Made by a program: the position numbers and the translations under genes
Part shown: in pieces, positions 52,357 to 61,917 of the stretch
How positions within the stretch are numbered: the stretch's first letter is position 1
Layout of the letters: every line of letters starts with the position of its first letter
NCBI GenBank assembly: GCA_028276475.1
Contig: JAPYWH010000004.1
Span: 1 to 64,000, forward strand
From: Thermocrinis sp.
Lineage (GTDB): Bacteria; Aquificota; Aquificia; Aquificales; Aquificaceae
Direction: 5' to 3'
DNA: 64,000 bases
Notes under the pieces: model-generated
Told to the model about the DNA's origin: nothing
The model's database searches: none
Seen by the model: the letters and a program-made list of their open reading frames with translations, nothing else

Positions 52357-53419
52357 AGAGTGCCCTAAGGCGGTTTATACTACCCTCTCCACCCAGTTCA
52401 GCCTTTAGCCTTGCAAAGGCTTCCTTTTGCCTTTGAGCGTCTATGTTGAGGGCTACAGATACAAGCTCTTGCCACGGTCTTTGAACTACCTCTGGGATCA
52501 CACCCTCCTTTAGTATTAAGTTGGTTAGGGCTATGTGGGGAACTTTTACCAACCTCTTTCCCACCCAATAGGTAATAGGATTAACCCGATAGAAGACCAC
52601 ATGGGGAACTTCCAAAAGGCTAAGCTCCAGCTCTGCAGTCCCGCTTGCCACAAGCCCAAACTTGGCATAAAAGGAAAGGTTGAAGTTTGGCTTTTCTAAA
52701 TCCAAGGGGGTAAAAACCTTCACGGGCAAACCTTTAAAAAGCTGTTCCAACTTTCTTCTGAAGGGTTCAAAGGTGGGAATAACTGCGGGCAGTTTGGTTT
52801 TTTCATACAGGGCTTTGTAAGCCCTTTTGATGTATTCGCCGTGATTTTTTATCTCACTCCAACGACTACCGGGCAAGATCACCAAATAATCTTCCCACTC
52901 CACCAAACCCTTTACCTTTTCTTCTGGCAGTGTGGGTTTGGCTAAATCGGTGAGGGGATGTCCCACAAACAGGGCTTCCTTTCCGTATTTTTTGTAAAAC
53001 TCCACCTCAAAGGGTAGGATAACCACAAGGTAGTCCGCTAACTTTGAGATCACCTCCGCCCTACTTTCCTTCCAAGCCCAAACTTGGGGGGATATAAAGT
53101 ATATGACCTTCTTTACTTTGTCCCTTATCCTTTTCAGGAGGGGAATGTTAAAGGCGGGTGCGTCGCAGAGGATAAAGGCATCCATATCCCTCGCAAAGCT
53201 CTCTATCTTGGAGTAAAGCCTTAAAACCCTTGGAATTTTTGGAATGGCTTCCCATATGCCTACCACGGAGATGTCTTCGTATCTTGCGATGCTTTTAAAA
53301 CCAAGGGCTTCTAAGTTTTCATCAGTTAAACCAAAAAATTCCACCGTGCCAAAGTCTTTGAATATAGCCTGCAGGTAGTTGCTGGCAGACCTTTCCACCA
53401 CAGAAACAAAAACTTTCAT
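52334..53419 (-). CDS. lpxB: Lipid-A-disaccharide synthase
   Basis: 'PAFNIPLLKRIRDKVKKVIYFISPQVWAWKESR', 'LPGSRWSEIK'. Confidence 0.88.
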   Translation of the reverse strand: MKVFVSVVERSASNYLQAIFKDFGTVEFFGLTDENLEALGFKSIARYEDISVVGIWEAIPKIPRVLRLYSKIESFARDMDAFILCDAPAFNIPLLKRIRDKVKKVIYFISPQVWAWKESRAEVISKLADYLVVILPFEVEFYKKYGKEALFVGHPLTDLAKPTLPEEKVKGLVEWEDYLVILPGSRWSEIKNHGEYIKRAYKALYEKTKLPAVIPTFEPFRRKLEQLFKGLPVKVFTPLDLEKPNFNLSFYAKFGLVASGTAELELSLLEVPHVVFYRVNPITYWVGKRLVKVPHIALTNLILKEGVIPEVVQRPWQELVSVALNIDAQRQKEAFARLKAELGGEGSINRLRALFKKLLSS

Positions 53420-53832
53420 TTAGCTTTTAAAAAGACTTTAAAATTGCCCTCCGGCTCCCTTTCCACTCTGCCCACCACGCGGTCCCTCTCCACAAAAAAG
53501 GCGTAGCTTATCTCCACCCTCCCAGAACTTCTGACGCTAACATAACGCTCTGCGGTGTAATTTTGCGTTGAATTTCTAAAGGTCGCCTTCAGATAGGCAC
53601 CATCGTGGTGCTCCATAACCTCCACAAAGGAAACTTCCATGTAGTTGTTGTCTTCTACGCACTCTTTCCAAAGGGAGGAGAGCAGGCTACCAGAGAGGCT
53701 AACGCTTACGCCAAAGTCAAGGTCTTCCTCTTCCACTTCCTTTAAAAGGTTCTGCAACTTCTCCTCAAGAAACTTTCCTAACCTTTGAACCTTCTCAAGA
53801 GCCTGCTCTTTGTAGCTCTCCTCTATGGGCAT
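53416..53832 (-). CDS. Hypothetical protein downstream of oxidoreductase gamma subunit
   Basis: Coding ORF, 4-bp overlap with lpxB, 8 bp after gamma subunit; no recognised motif. Confidence 0.6.
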   Translation of the reverse strand: MPIEESYKEQALEKVQRLGKFLEEKLQNLLKEVEEEDLDFGVSVSLSGSLLSSLWKECVEDNNYMEVSFVEVMEHHDGAYLKATFRNSTQNYTAERYVSVRSSGRVEISYAFFVERDRVVGRVEREPEGNFKVFLKAK

Positions 53833-53839
53833 AAACCTA

Positions 53840-54553
53840 TTATACTAAAGCCTTCTTTGGAGGCGGTGGCAAAAATGGTTCAAGTCCCTGCTCCTGTGCC
53901 CACCTTTGAGCCATCTCGTATGCTGCCCTTGCGGTGTCCAAATTCTTTTGTATGAGCTCTAATTTCTTTTTGAACTTCCTTTCCAAGGCAGAGTCCAAGG
54001 ATGCAGTTCCACCCGACGCCACGAACTTCTTGAGGAACCTGGACTTTATACCTTCCTCTATGGATTCCACACCCACTCCACCTATGGCACCAAAGAGGGC
54101 TCCAAGCATAGCCATGTTGGTGGAAAGCTCTGTGCCCGCTATGTCTATGGCAAACTTGGTGGCGTTGAAGTTCAAAACCTTTACCTCCAAGCCCTCCAGA
54201 TATTCCTTGTCCTCTTCGGTGAGAAGGTCTTCTTCTGAGTTTATGATGATCAAACCGTTCCTTTTTATGCCAGAGTAAAAGGGCATGGTGTAGGATTTAC
54301 CCATGGTGATCACCTGCGGGTGAAAGACCATGATCACGTCTGGATAGACCACCTCTCCTCTATCAAAGATGGGCTCTACGCCAATACGGGCGTAGCTCTC
54401 GGCTGGTGCCATCCTCTTTTCTGCACCAAAGAAGGGGTTTGAGACCGCATAGTATCCTTCATAGTCCGCTGCGGTGGCTATTATATGGGCGGCGGTAACC
54501 GCACCCTGACCGCCCAAAGCGGGCATCCGTATGTTTACTCTCCTTCTTGTCAT
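53840..54553 (-). CDS. 2-oxoacid:ferredoxin oxidoreductase gamma subunit
   Basis: 'RMPALGGQGAVTAAHIIATAADYEGYYAVSNPFFGAEKRM'. Confidence 0.88.
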   Translation of the reverse strand: MTRRRVNIRMPALGGQGAVTAAHIIATAADYEGYYAVSNPFFGAEKRMAPAESYARIGVEPIFDRGEVVYPDVIMVFHPQVITMGKSYTMPFYSGIKRNGLIIINSEEDLLTEEDKEYLEGLEVKVLNFNATKFAIDIAGTELSTNMAMLGALFGAIGGVGVESIEEGIKSRFLKKFVASGGTASLDSALERKFKKKLELIQKNLDTARAAYEMAQRWAQEQGLEPFLPPPPKKALV

Positions 54554-55410
54554 AGCAGTCCCTCCTCTTTTTTGCGGTTTATAACCTCTTGGGCTTCTGG
54601 AGTTGCATACTCAAAGAAGGCGAACCTTTCTTTGTCCCTTGCCCTTGATTCCTCCAAGCCATCGTCGGAGTTCAAACCTATCTCAAGTATGCAAGGGGTA
54701 TAAAGGTGTATGTAAGTGGGTCCCACTTCCCTTGCCACATATATAGCCTTTTTGACTACCTGCTCTACCCTCTTAGGAGAAGACACAGTTAGCCTTGCCA
54801 CATAGTGGCAACCGGAGTCTATTGCCAACTGCCACATGGGGACCTTTTCAAACTGCTTGCCTTTGGGTGCCATCTTAAAGACATGCCCTTTGACGGTGGA
54901 ACCGCTCTCCTGACCTCCCGTGTTTGCATACACCTCGTTGTCAAAGCATATGGTGGTGATCTTTTCCTGTCTAAAGAAGGATTGCAGTGTGCAGTCAAGA
55001 CCTATGTCTATAATGGCACCGTCGCCAGCCAAAACTATCACATCCTTTACCTTGTCTGGAAATCTCCACTCAAGGACCCTCTTTATACCGCTTGCCACTG
55101 CGTTTTGGTTTCCAAAAAGAGAATGAACAGTATGAAGGGCTATGTGTGGGAACACCAAAGAGGTGCAACCGGTGGAATTAACAATTATAGTGTCCTCGGG
55201 TGCGGGAAGGGATGCAAGGATATACCTAAAAGCCATTGATTCGGGACAGCCTGCACAGAGGGAGTGCTCCTCTATCAGTTCCTTGGCGTAGGGCAGGTCC
55301 ATAACACCCCTTTTGGGGTTGCCCCAGGTTGCCCTTTCTTCAAGGTCTATGATTTCTCTTGGGACAAATTCCCTAAGTGCTTCGTTTACTTGGTAGATCT
55401 TATATGACAT
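54550..55410 (-). CDS. 2-oxoacid:ferredoxin oxidoreductase beta (TPP) subunit
   Basis: 'CAGCPESMAFRYIL', 'AGDGAIIDIGLDCTLQSF', 'YANTGGQESGST'. Confidence 0.9.
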   Translation of the reverse strand: MSYKIYQVNEALREFVPREIIDLEERATWGNPKRGVMDLPYAKELIEEHSLCAGCPESMAFRYILASLPAPEDTIIVNSTGCTSLVFPHIALHTVHSLFGNQNAVASGIKRVLEWRFPDKVKDVIVLAGDGAIIDIGLDCTLQSFFRQEKITTICFDNEVYANTGGQESGSTVKGHVFKMAPKGKQFEKVPMWQLAIDSGCHYVARLTVSSPKRVEQVVKKAIYVAREVGPTYIHLYTPCILEIGLNSDDGLEESRARDKERFAFFEYATPEAQEVINRKKEEGLL

Positions 55411-56608
55411 GCTTTACCTCCTTTCCAAGTATTTTTAAAACTTCTTTGACTATTACTTCAGGAGGCATTGTCATACCGCCTGCCACCCTTGGGGCTCCTA
55501 TTATATCTGCGTCGGAACGTTTGTAAAGATACCTTCTGACTTCCCTCTCCAGCCATCCGACCACGTTGAACTCGGGCACAAAGATGGTCTTGGCGTTCTT
55601 TGTGGCGTTTATCAGCTCCTCAATGGGGAATGGTCTTATGGTTTTTAGCTTTACCACCCTTGCCTTTATTCCTTCATCCTCAAGAAGTCTTACTGCTTCT
55701 TTGGACTGGGCTGCGGCGGTTCCACAGGCAACAAACACGATTTCCGCCTCTGGGTCTCCAAACTCCTCTATGAGACCTCTGAGGTAGTGCTTTGCGTAAG
55801 GTCTTGACCTCTCTATGGCGGACCTTACTTCGAACTGCCAACTGGCGTGGGTAGCATAAGAGATATAGTTGGACTTCATAACAAAGGGGTCCCTGAGGAA
55901 CCTTCCGGGAGGAATTTCTGCGTCTATGACCGGCATTGGAGATTTGTATGGGTCATAGGGAGGTAGGGCTATATCATCAGGAGGCAACATTATTGCTTCT
56001 CTGGTGTGGGAGACAAAAAAGCCGTCCACTGCGGTGATGATGGGCACATGGACCTCGGGCTTTTCCGCCACCACAAAGCCCGCTATGATCATATCAAAGA
56101 GGTCTTGGGCATTTTCTGCGTACCAGATCATGCATCCTGTATCCAAAAGGAAAGAAACCTCCAAGTTGTCGGGCTGTATGGAAAGTGGAGAGTTTATACC
56201 CCTTGCCATCAAAACCAATTGGACTGGGATCCTAGTGCCAGCCCACATGGGGAAGTTTTCCATCGCCCTGAGGGTTCCGGGTCCGGAGGTAGTAGTTATA
56301 GACCTTGCCCCCGCCATAGCACACCCTGCCAGCTCAGACATAACGCCAAACTCGGACTCACCCCTGAAATAGACACCCACATATCCCTCTACCCACAGCT
56401 CACCAATCAAATGCGCCGCCTCAGACTGAGGGGTTATAGGATAAGAAACGGATGCATCCACCGAAGACCTTTTGACTGCCTCTTTGACCGCCTCGGAACC
56501 GGTCATAAAGTGTTTGGTCCTCGGGGCTTCAAAAAGCAAATAGTCGGGTGAGACCACCCTCTGACCTGCCCTGTTGTATATAACCTTCTCTGTAGAAGCT
56601 TGTGCCAT
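55400..56608 (-). CDS. 2-oxoacid:ferredoxin oxidoreductase alpha subunit
   Basis: 'SYPITPQSEAAHLIGELWVEGYVGVYFRGESEFGVMSELAGCAMAGARSITTTSGPG'. Confidence 0.92.
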   Translation of the reverse strand: MAQASTEKVIYNRAGQRVVSPDYLLFEAPRTKHFMTGSEAVKEAVKRSSVDASVSYPITPQSEAAHLIGELWVEGYVGVYFRGESEFGVMSELAGCAMAGARSITTTSGPGTLRAMENFPMWAGTRIPVQLVLMARGINSPLSIQPDNLEVSFLLDTGCMIWYAENAQDLFDMIIAGFVVAEKPEVHVPIITAVDGFFVSHTREAIMLPPDDIALPPYDPYKSPMPVIDAEIPPGRFLRDPFVMKSNYISYATHASWQFEVRSAIERSRPYAKHYLRGLIEEFGDPEAEIVFVACGTAAAQSKEAVRLLEDEGIKARVVKLKTIRPFPIEELINATKNAKTIFVPEFNVVGWLEREVRRYLYKRSDADIIGAPRVAGGMTMPPEVIVKEVLKILGKEVKHVI

Positions 56609-56706
56609 ATTACACCTCCTTTCCTAAAAAATTTAAGTTAAATGTATTTTGGGGGCAAATTTTCATTATGATTTTACTCAGCCTTGTTTAGATATAAAAT
56701 AAAAGC

Positions 56707-57054
56707 ATGCCTTGGCTCTTGAGAGTCAAAAAGAAGTTTAACGCGGCGCACTTCTTGACCAACTACCACGGAAAGCCAGAACCTTTGCACGGTCATACCT
56801 GGGCGGTGGAGGTCTTCTTGAAGGTGCATACCTTGGACGAGGGCGGTATGGGTGAGGACTTTGTGGAGATCTCTAAGTTTCTTGATGTTATCCTTCCAGA
56901 CTACAAACTGTTGAACGAGGTGTTTGACTTTTCTCCCAGTGCGGAGAATGTGGCAAAATGGCTCTACGAAAGGGTTAAAGAGAGATATCCAACTGTCCAA
57001 AAGGTGGTGGTTTGGGAGACAGAGGACTGTGGCGCAGAATACTTTGAGGTATAA
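56707..57054 (+). CDS. queD: 6-carboxytetrahydropterin synthase (QueD-like)
   Basis: 'FNAAHFLTNYHGKPEPLHGHTWAVEVFL', 'SAENVAKWLYERVKERYP'. Confidence 0.88.
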   Translation: MPWLLRVKKKFNAAHFLTNYHGKPEPLHGHTWAVEVFLKVHTLDEGGMGEDFVEISKFLDVILPDYKLLNEVFDFSPSAENVAKWLYERVKERYPTVQKVVVWETEDCGAEYFEV

Positions 57055-57104
57055 TTTTAGAACTATGCGACATGCTTTGAGGTATAACTTTAGAGCTATG
57101 CGAC
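57042..57104 (+). repeat. 33-bp unit tandem duplication spanning queD stop and ctaA start
   Basis: ctttgaggtataattttagaactatgcgac-atg-ctttgaggtataactttagagctatgcgac. Confidence 0.9.
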
Positions 57105-57955
57105 TGGTCTTAGGCTTAGCTATACTTTTTACCTATTTAGTAATGATCTGGGGAGGAGTAGTAAGGAGCACGGACTCGGGTCTGGCGTGCCCCAGTTGGC
57201 CCCTCTGCTACGGAGACCTCAGCCCACCCAAAGAGACTTCAGCCAAGCTGGAAATGGGACACAGAACGGTCAGTAGCCTTGCGGGGCTCTTTGTGCTCTT
57301 GACCTTCATCTATGTTTGGAAGCGTTTTAAAGGATTGCCTAGACTTACCTCTGCCCTGGCTTTGCTTTTTACTGTGAGCGCTGCCTTTACGGGCATGAAG
57401 ATGATAAAATCGGAGGCTCCCAACCTTAAGTATGTTAGTCATATGCTCTTGGAATCCTTTCACATATACGAGTCCATGCTCATCCTGGGCTTCCTTGTGC
57501 TAACTTACAGGTTCATTCAAAAAGACAAGCCTACTGGTGATGGTATTCCCCTTTGGGCTTACGCCTTTGCCCTTGCCACCATGATCACGGGTGTGTTAGT
57601 TAGGTATACGGGCTCCGGCGAAGCTTGCGGTCATGAGTGGCCCACATGTGCAGGTGCCCTTATCCCAGACCTTTCTAACTGGCAAGTTGCCCTGCAGTTT
57701 ATTCATAGGAACATTTCTTACTTAACCTGGTTGGCTTTCTTGCTTTACTTGGTAGTTTCAAGGAGTCGGCTGGCACTCTACACCTTTGCCCTGATAAACC
57801 TTCAGTTTGTATCTGCCATCTCCATGGTGGTTAGTGGTTTCTTCCTTCCTTTGGTTTTTCTTGACGTCGCCTCCGGCTTTTTCCTCTTTACCTGGCTAAC
57901 CTATCACCTAAAGTTAGGAGAACCACAACCAAGCTTGAGGACCGTATGGCAGTAA
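57098..57955 (+). CDS. ctaA: Heme A synthase (alternative in-frame start at 57065)
   Basis: 'WGGVVRSTDSGLACPSWPLCYGDLSPP', 'YTGSGEACGHEWPTCAGALIPD'. Confidence 0.9.
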   Translation: MRLVLGLAILFTYLVMIWGGVVRSTDSGLACPSWPLCYGDLSPPKETSAKLEMGHRTVSSLAGLFVLLTFIYVWKRFKGLPRLTSALALLFTVSAAFTGMKMIKSEAPNLKYVSHMLLESFHIYESMLILGFLVLTYRFIQKDKPTGDGIPLWAYAFALATMITGVLVRYTGSGEACGHEWPTCAGALIPDLSNWQVALQFIHRNISYLTWLAFLLYLVVSRSRLALYTFALINLQFVSAISMVVSGFFLPLVFLDVASGFFLFTWLTYHLKLGEPQPSLRTVWQ

Positions 57956-58824
57956 AGACCTTAGTAAAGATGGCTTCTCTTAAAGATTACATACTCCTTA
58001 CAAAGCCGGGTATTGTCCTTTTGGTGCTCATAACCACCCTAACGGGTATGTATTTTGCCCAGAGGGGTATGCCTCCGGCGGGGCTTGTTTTTTGGACTTT
58101 GCTTGGCACCGGCTTGGCTTCTGCGGGCTCTGCAGTTCTGAACCAATACTTTGATAGAGACATTGACGCCCTGATGGAACGCACCAGGTCAAGACCCCTT
58201 CCCCTTGGCAGTGTGGCACCATCCCACGCCTTTTGGTTCGGAGTATCTCTACTTTCCCTCTCCTTCCTGATTATGTTCTTCTTTACAAACCCTATAGCCA
58301 CCTTCTTTACCGCCTTGGCGTCTTTTTTTTATGTTTCTGTATACACCCTTAGCCTTAAAAGAAAAAGCCCCTTGGCTACGGAGGTAGGGGGTGTCTCCGG
58401 TGCCATGCCCCCGGTTATAGGCTATACTGCGGTTGCTGGAAGCCTGAGCCTTGAACCTCTCATCCTCTTTTTGATCATGTTCATATGGCAACCTCCCCAC
58501 TTTTGGGTTCTGGCTATAAAGTACGCCCAAGATTACAAAGTGGCGGGTATTCCTACAATGCCTGTTGTGAGAGGCATAGAGCATACAAAGGTTAGGACCC
58601 TTCTATACACCGCTGGGCTTTTGCCAGTAAGCCTTCTGCCCTACTTTTACGGAATGGCTGGTGAAATATACTTTTTGTCCGCATCCCTGCTGAGCTTGGT
58701 TTATTTAACCCTAACCTTAAGGTTTGTTTTTTCAAAGGAGCCAAAGGGTGGATTTTTGTTTTTCTACTCAATCCTATACTTAGCCCTTCTATTTACCGTC
58801 ATGGTCTTTGATATGAGGAGATAG
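57946..58824 (+). CDS. ctaB: Protoheme IX farnesyltransferase
   Basis: 'LLTKPGIVLLVLITTLTGM', 'NQYFDRDIDALMERTRSRPLPLG'. Confidence 0.93.
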   Translation: MAVKTLVKMASLKDYILLTKPGIVLLVLITTLTGMYFAQRGMPPAGLVFWTLLGTGLASAGSAVLNQYFDRDIDALMERTRSRPLPLGSVAPSHAFWFGVSLLSLSFLIMFFFTNPIATFFTALASFFYVSVYTLSLKRKSPLATEVGGVSGAMPPVIGYTAVAGSLSLEPLILFLIMFIWQPPHFWVLAIKYAQDYKVAGIPTMPVVRGIEHTKVRTLLYTAGLLPVSLLPYFYGMAGEIYFLSASLLSLVYLTLTLRFVFSKEPKGGFLFFYSILYLALLFTVMVFDMRR

Positions 58825-60104
58825 TGATGGAAAGATCGCTCTTTTTACTTTCTATTGTCTCTTTGGGTCTTGGTGGTCTTTTGGCTTTTTTGGTGGCGCT
58901 GGCGCGCACGCCAATTCTTTATAAACTCTTCCCTCCCGGATACTTTTACCATGCCTTGGTGGGACATGTGGATTTGGCTATTGTGGTCTTTTTGCTCACC
59001 TTTACCATGCTCCTTTGGAACAGATTTATGCCAAAGAGGGATTCTATTAGCTTTTATCTTGTCCTTTTGGGCTTCTTGGGTATAGCCCTTATTTCCTTCT
59101 CCGGCAAGGGCACCGCAGTCTCCAACAATTACCTTCCTACCATAGACCATCCCCTCTTTTTTGCAGGTGCTATACTTTTCTTTTCTGGCTTTTGGCTTGC
59201 GAGCCTTGTTAGGCTTGATTTAGCGGTAAAGAACTTATTCTCCAAGGACCCAATTATGAACAGCTTGAGCACAAGCATAGTCTTAGCCCTTATGATGCTT
59301 TTGGCAACCTTAACCTCCGCACCAAAGACGGGCAGTCATTCGGAGCTTTACCTCTTCTACGAAAGGCTCTATTGGGCACCTGGGCACATCCATCAGTTTT
59401 TGAACGGTGCGGTTTTGCTCTTTGCGTGGTATTTCTTAGCTAAACTCTTGGGAGCTGGGCACGGGTTAAAACTCTTGAGATATGCGAACCTTTCCTTTAT
59501 TTTCTTTTCAGTGCTTTTGGTGTTGGTGCCTGTAATCTTTGAGGACCCCGTCTCAAGGTCTGCAAAGGTTTTCACTGAGATATCCTACGCCATAGGACTT
59601 GGCATTCCTATCTTTTTACACGCCTTTAACATCCTAAGAAGACCCGTCTTTAACTATTCTGTTTATTCCATTACTCTTTGGCTTTCTATGCTCCTTTACT
59701 TTCTTGGAATTTTTATCGCTTACGCGGGATTGAAGTCAGACCTTAGGGTTCCCGCCCACTATCACGGTGCGGTAACTAGCCTAACCTTAGCCCTCATGGG
59801 CATTTCCTACTATTTGGTAAAGGAGTATGGCTGGATAAGGGATTTTCCAAAGACCGCAAGGTTTCAGCTTTTTATGTATGGGTTTGGTATGGTGCTCTTT
59901 ATTCTGGGACTTTACTTTGCGGGCTTTAAGGGTGCCCCAAGGAAGACCTACGGCACAGGCTTTACCGATGACCCCTTTGTGCTCTTGTCCCTGGGGTTGA
60001 TGATGGTGGGCACTGTGTTTGCAGTCATCGGTGGCGTTGTCTTTGTTATCTCTATGCTAAGGATCAGCCTTAAGGGTAGATATGCCAGTATTTCTGCTAA
60101 CTAA
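58824..60104 (+). CDS. Heme-copper oxidase subunit I-like multi-TM protein, divergent
   Basis: 'YHALVGHVDLAIVVF', 'YWAPGHIHQFLNGAVLLFAWYF', 'RVPAHYHGAVTSLTLALMGISYY'; about 12 hydrophobic segments. Confidence 0.65.
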   Translation: MMERSLFLLSIVSLGLGGLLAFLVALARTPILYKLFPPGYFYHALVGHVDLAIVVFLLTFTMLLWNRFMPKRDSISFYLVLLGFLGIALISFSGKGTAVSNNYLPTIDHPLFFAGAILFFSGFWLASLVRLDLAVKNLFSKDPIMNSLSTSIVLALMMLLATLTSAPKTGSHSELYLFYERLYWAPGHIHQFLNGAVLLFAWYFLAKLLGAGHGLKLLRYANLSFIFFSVLLVLVPVIFEDPVSRSAKVFTEISYAIGLGIPIFLHAFNILRRPVFNYSVYSITLWLSMLLYFLGIFIAYAGLKSDLRVPAHYHGAVTSLTLALMGISYYLVKEYGWIRDFPKTARFQLFMYGFGMVLFILGLYFAGFKGAPRKTYGTGFTDDPFVLLSLGLMMVGTVFAVIGGVVFVISMLRISLKGRYASISAN

Positions 60105-60852
60105 CGACGATGGATACTTTTCTGAGGGTATAAGGTCCCTGAGGGAAGAGCTAAAGAGTCTTGGAAGGGTTATAACGATTGCCCCTGATAGAAATCTCAG
60201 CGGTGTGGGACACTCTTTGACCTTCAGCATGCCCTTGAGGATCAGGAGGGTAGATGAGGACTTTTGGACGGTTATAGGAGGAACTCCCGCAGACTGTGTG
60301 CATTTGGGCTATTATGTTATGCTTGAGGGAAAAAAGCCAGACATGGTATGCTCGGGTATAAACGAGGGTCCCAACTTGGGCGAGGACATAACCTACTCGG
60401 GCACTGTCTCCGGTGCCATGGAGGGCAGAATTCTCGGAATACCCTCCGTAGCCTTCTCCGCCTTTGGAGGAGAGAGTAAGAATTTTTCAGAGATTGCAAG
60501 GGTGGCAAAAAAGGTGGTTATAGAGGTTTTAGAAAAGGGCATGCCTGAGGACACCTACTTGAACGTGAATATTCCCGATTTGCCCCAAGACCAAATAAAG
60601 GGCTTTTTGATCACCAAGCAGGGCAGGAGGGCATACAAAGAGAAAGTTTTAAAACTCCTTGACCCGGGCAAAAAGCCCCTTTACTGGATCACCGCCACTG
60701 AGTTTGGATGGCACTTGGAGGAGGGCACCGACTACTGGGCTGTTTATCACCGCTACGTGTCCATAACACCCTTGCAACTGGACTTAACCAACTACAGGGC
60801 TATGGAGATCCTTAAAAAGCGTTTAAAATTTACTACAGAGGTGGAAAAATGA
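60082..60852 (+). CDS. surE: 5'-nucleotidase SurE
   Basis: 'LLTNDDGYFSEGIRSL', 'ICSGINEGPNLGEDITYSGTVSGAMEG'-type motif. Confidence 0.94.
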   Translation: MPVFLLTNDDGYFSEGIRSLREELKSLGRVITIAPDRNLSGVGHSLTFSMPLRIRRVDEDFWTVIGGTPADCVHLGYYVMLEGKKPDMVCSGINEGPNLGEDITYSGTVSGAMEGRILGIPSVAFSAFGGESKNFSEIARVAKKVVIEVLEKGMPEDTYLNVNIPDLPQDQIKGFLITKQGRRAYKEKVLKLLDPGKKPLYWITATEFGWHLEEGTDYWAVYHRYVSITPLQLDLTNYRAMEILKKRLKFTTEVEK

Positions 60853-61412
60853 GTGATACGGTGGGTGGAAAGAATGAGTTGTCTGCCATAAAGGCACCGC
60901 TGCTTAGGGAAGTAAAGAAAGGAGAGACAAGGAGACACATAATATCTGTGCTCGTGCGCAATGAACTTGGAGTTCTCGCCCGTATTGCAACACTCATAGC
61001 AGGTAAGGGATACAACATAGAGGGATTGTCGGTGGGAGAGACCCACGAGAAAGGTTTTTCTTTGATGACCATAGAGGTAATAGGGGACGATGTGGTAATA
61101 GAGCAGGTGGTAAAACAGTTAAGAAAGCTCATAGATACCATAAAGGTTAGGGACCTGACAGACAGCCCCCATGTGGAAAGGGAGCTTGCCCTGATAAAGG
61201 TATATACCGCCACCCCAAGGGCAAGGGATGAGGTTCTTAGACTTACAGAGATCTTTAGGGGTAAGATCGTGGACGTCTCTCCAGATACCTACACGGTGGA
61301 GATCACGGGGGACGAGGACAAAATAAGTGCCTTTGTAGAACTGGTCAGACCCTTTGGCATAAAGGAGATGGCAAGGACTGGAAAAGTTGCCCTGGAGAGG
61401 GAAGGTGTTTAG
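60849..61412 (+). CDS. ilvN: Acetolactate synthase small subunit
   Basis: 'RRHIISVLVRNELGVLARIATLIAGKGYNIEGLSVGET' ACT domain. Confidence 0.92.
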   Translation: MSDTVGGKNELSAIKAPLLREVKKGETRRHIISVLVRNELGVLARIATLIAGKGYNIEGLSVGETHEKGFSLMTIEVIGDDVVIEQVVKQLRKLIDTIKVRDLTDSPHVERELALIKVYTATPRARDEVLRLTEIFRGKIVDVSPDTYTVEITGDEDKISAFVELVRPFGIKEMARTGKVALEREGV

Positions 61413-61911
61413 GGTGATCTTTGAGAACTTTTATCTTAACAAAGAGCTTTTTTATCTCATAAACCATAATAGACATCCCCTTTTGGATGCGTTCTTTTCC
61501 AAATTCTACCTTTTGGGCAAGGGTTGGGTTTTAATCCCGATCTTTATCGGCTTGTTTATTTTTCAAAAGTCAAGCCTTAAGTTGTTTTTATACACCATGG
61601 GCATATCCACCATCCTGGTGGAGGTTTTAAAGCGCCTCACCAAACAACCAAGACCCGCAACCCTTTTAGAGGATGTTTATCTTTTGGAGCCTTTGCACCT
61701 GAGCTCCTTCCCCTCGGGAGATAGTGCGATGGCTTTTGCCTTGGCTAGCTTTTTCCTCTGGCTCAATCCAAAGGTGGGTTTTGTCTTTTTGGTCTATGCC
61801 CTTCTGATAGCCTACGGTAGAATATATTTGGGAGCACACTTTCCCCTTGATGTTTTTGCGGGAGCCCTCATAGGCATTTTCTCCTTCTTGCTTGCCCTAC
61901 GCCTTGCATAA
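61387..61911 (+). CDS. PAP2-family phosphatase
   Basis: 'KRLTKQPRPA', 'SSFPSGDSAMAFALASF', 'YGRIYLGAHFPLDVFAGALIG'. Confidence 0.88.
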   Translation: MPWRGKVFRVIFENFYLNKELFYLINHNRHPLLDAFFSKFYLLGKGWVLIPIFIGLFIFQKSSLKLFLYTMGISTILVEVLKRLTKQPRPATLLEDVYLLEPLHLSSFPSGDSAMAFALASFFLWLNPKVGFVFLVYALLIAYGRIYLGAHFPLDVFAGALIGIFSFLLALRLA

Positions 61912-61917
61912 AGGGTT

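Noticed and set aside
56006-56551. 181-aa + strand ORF
   Set aside because: Antisense to the oxidoreductase alpha subunit; low-complexity translation without family features.
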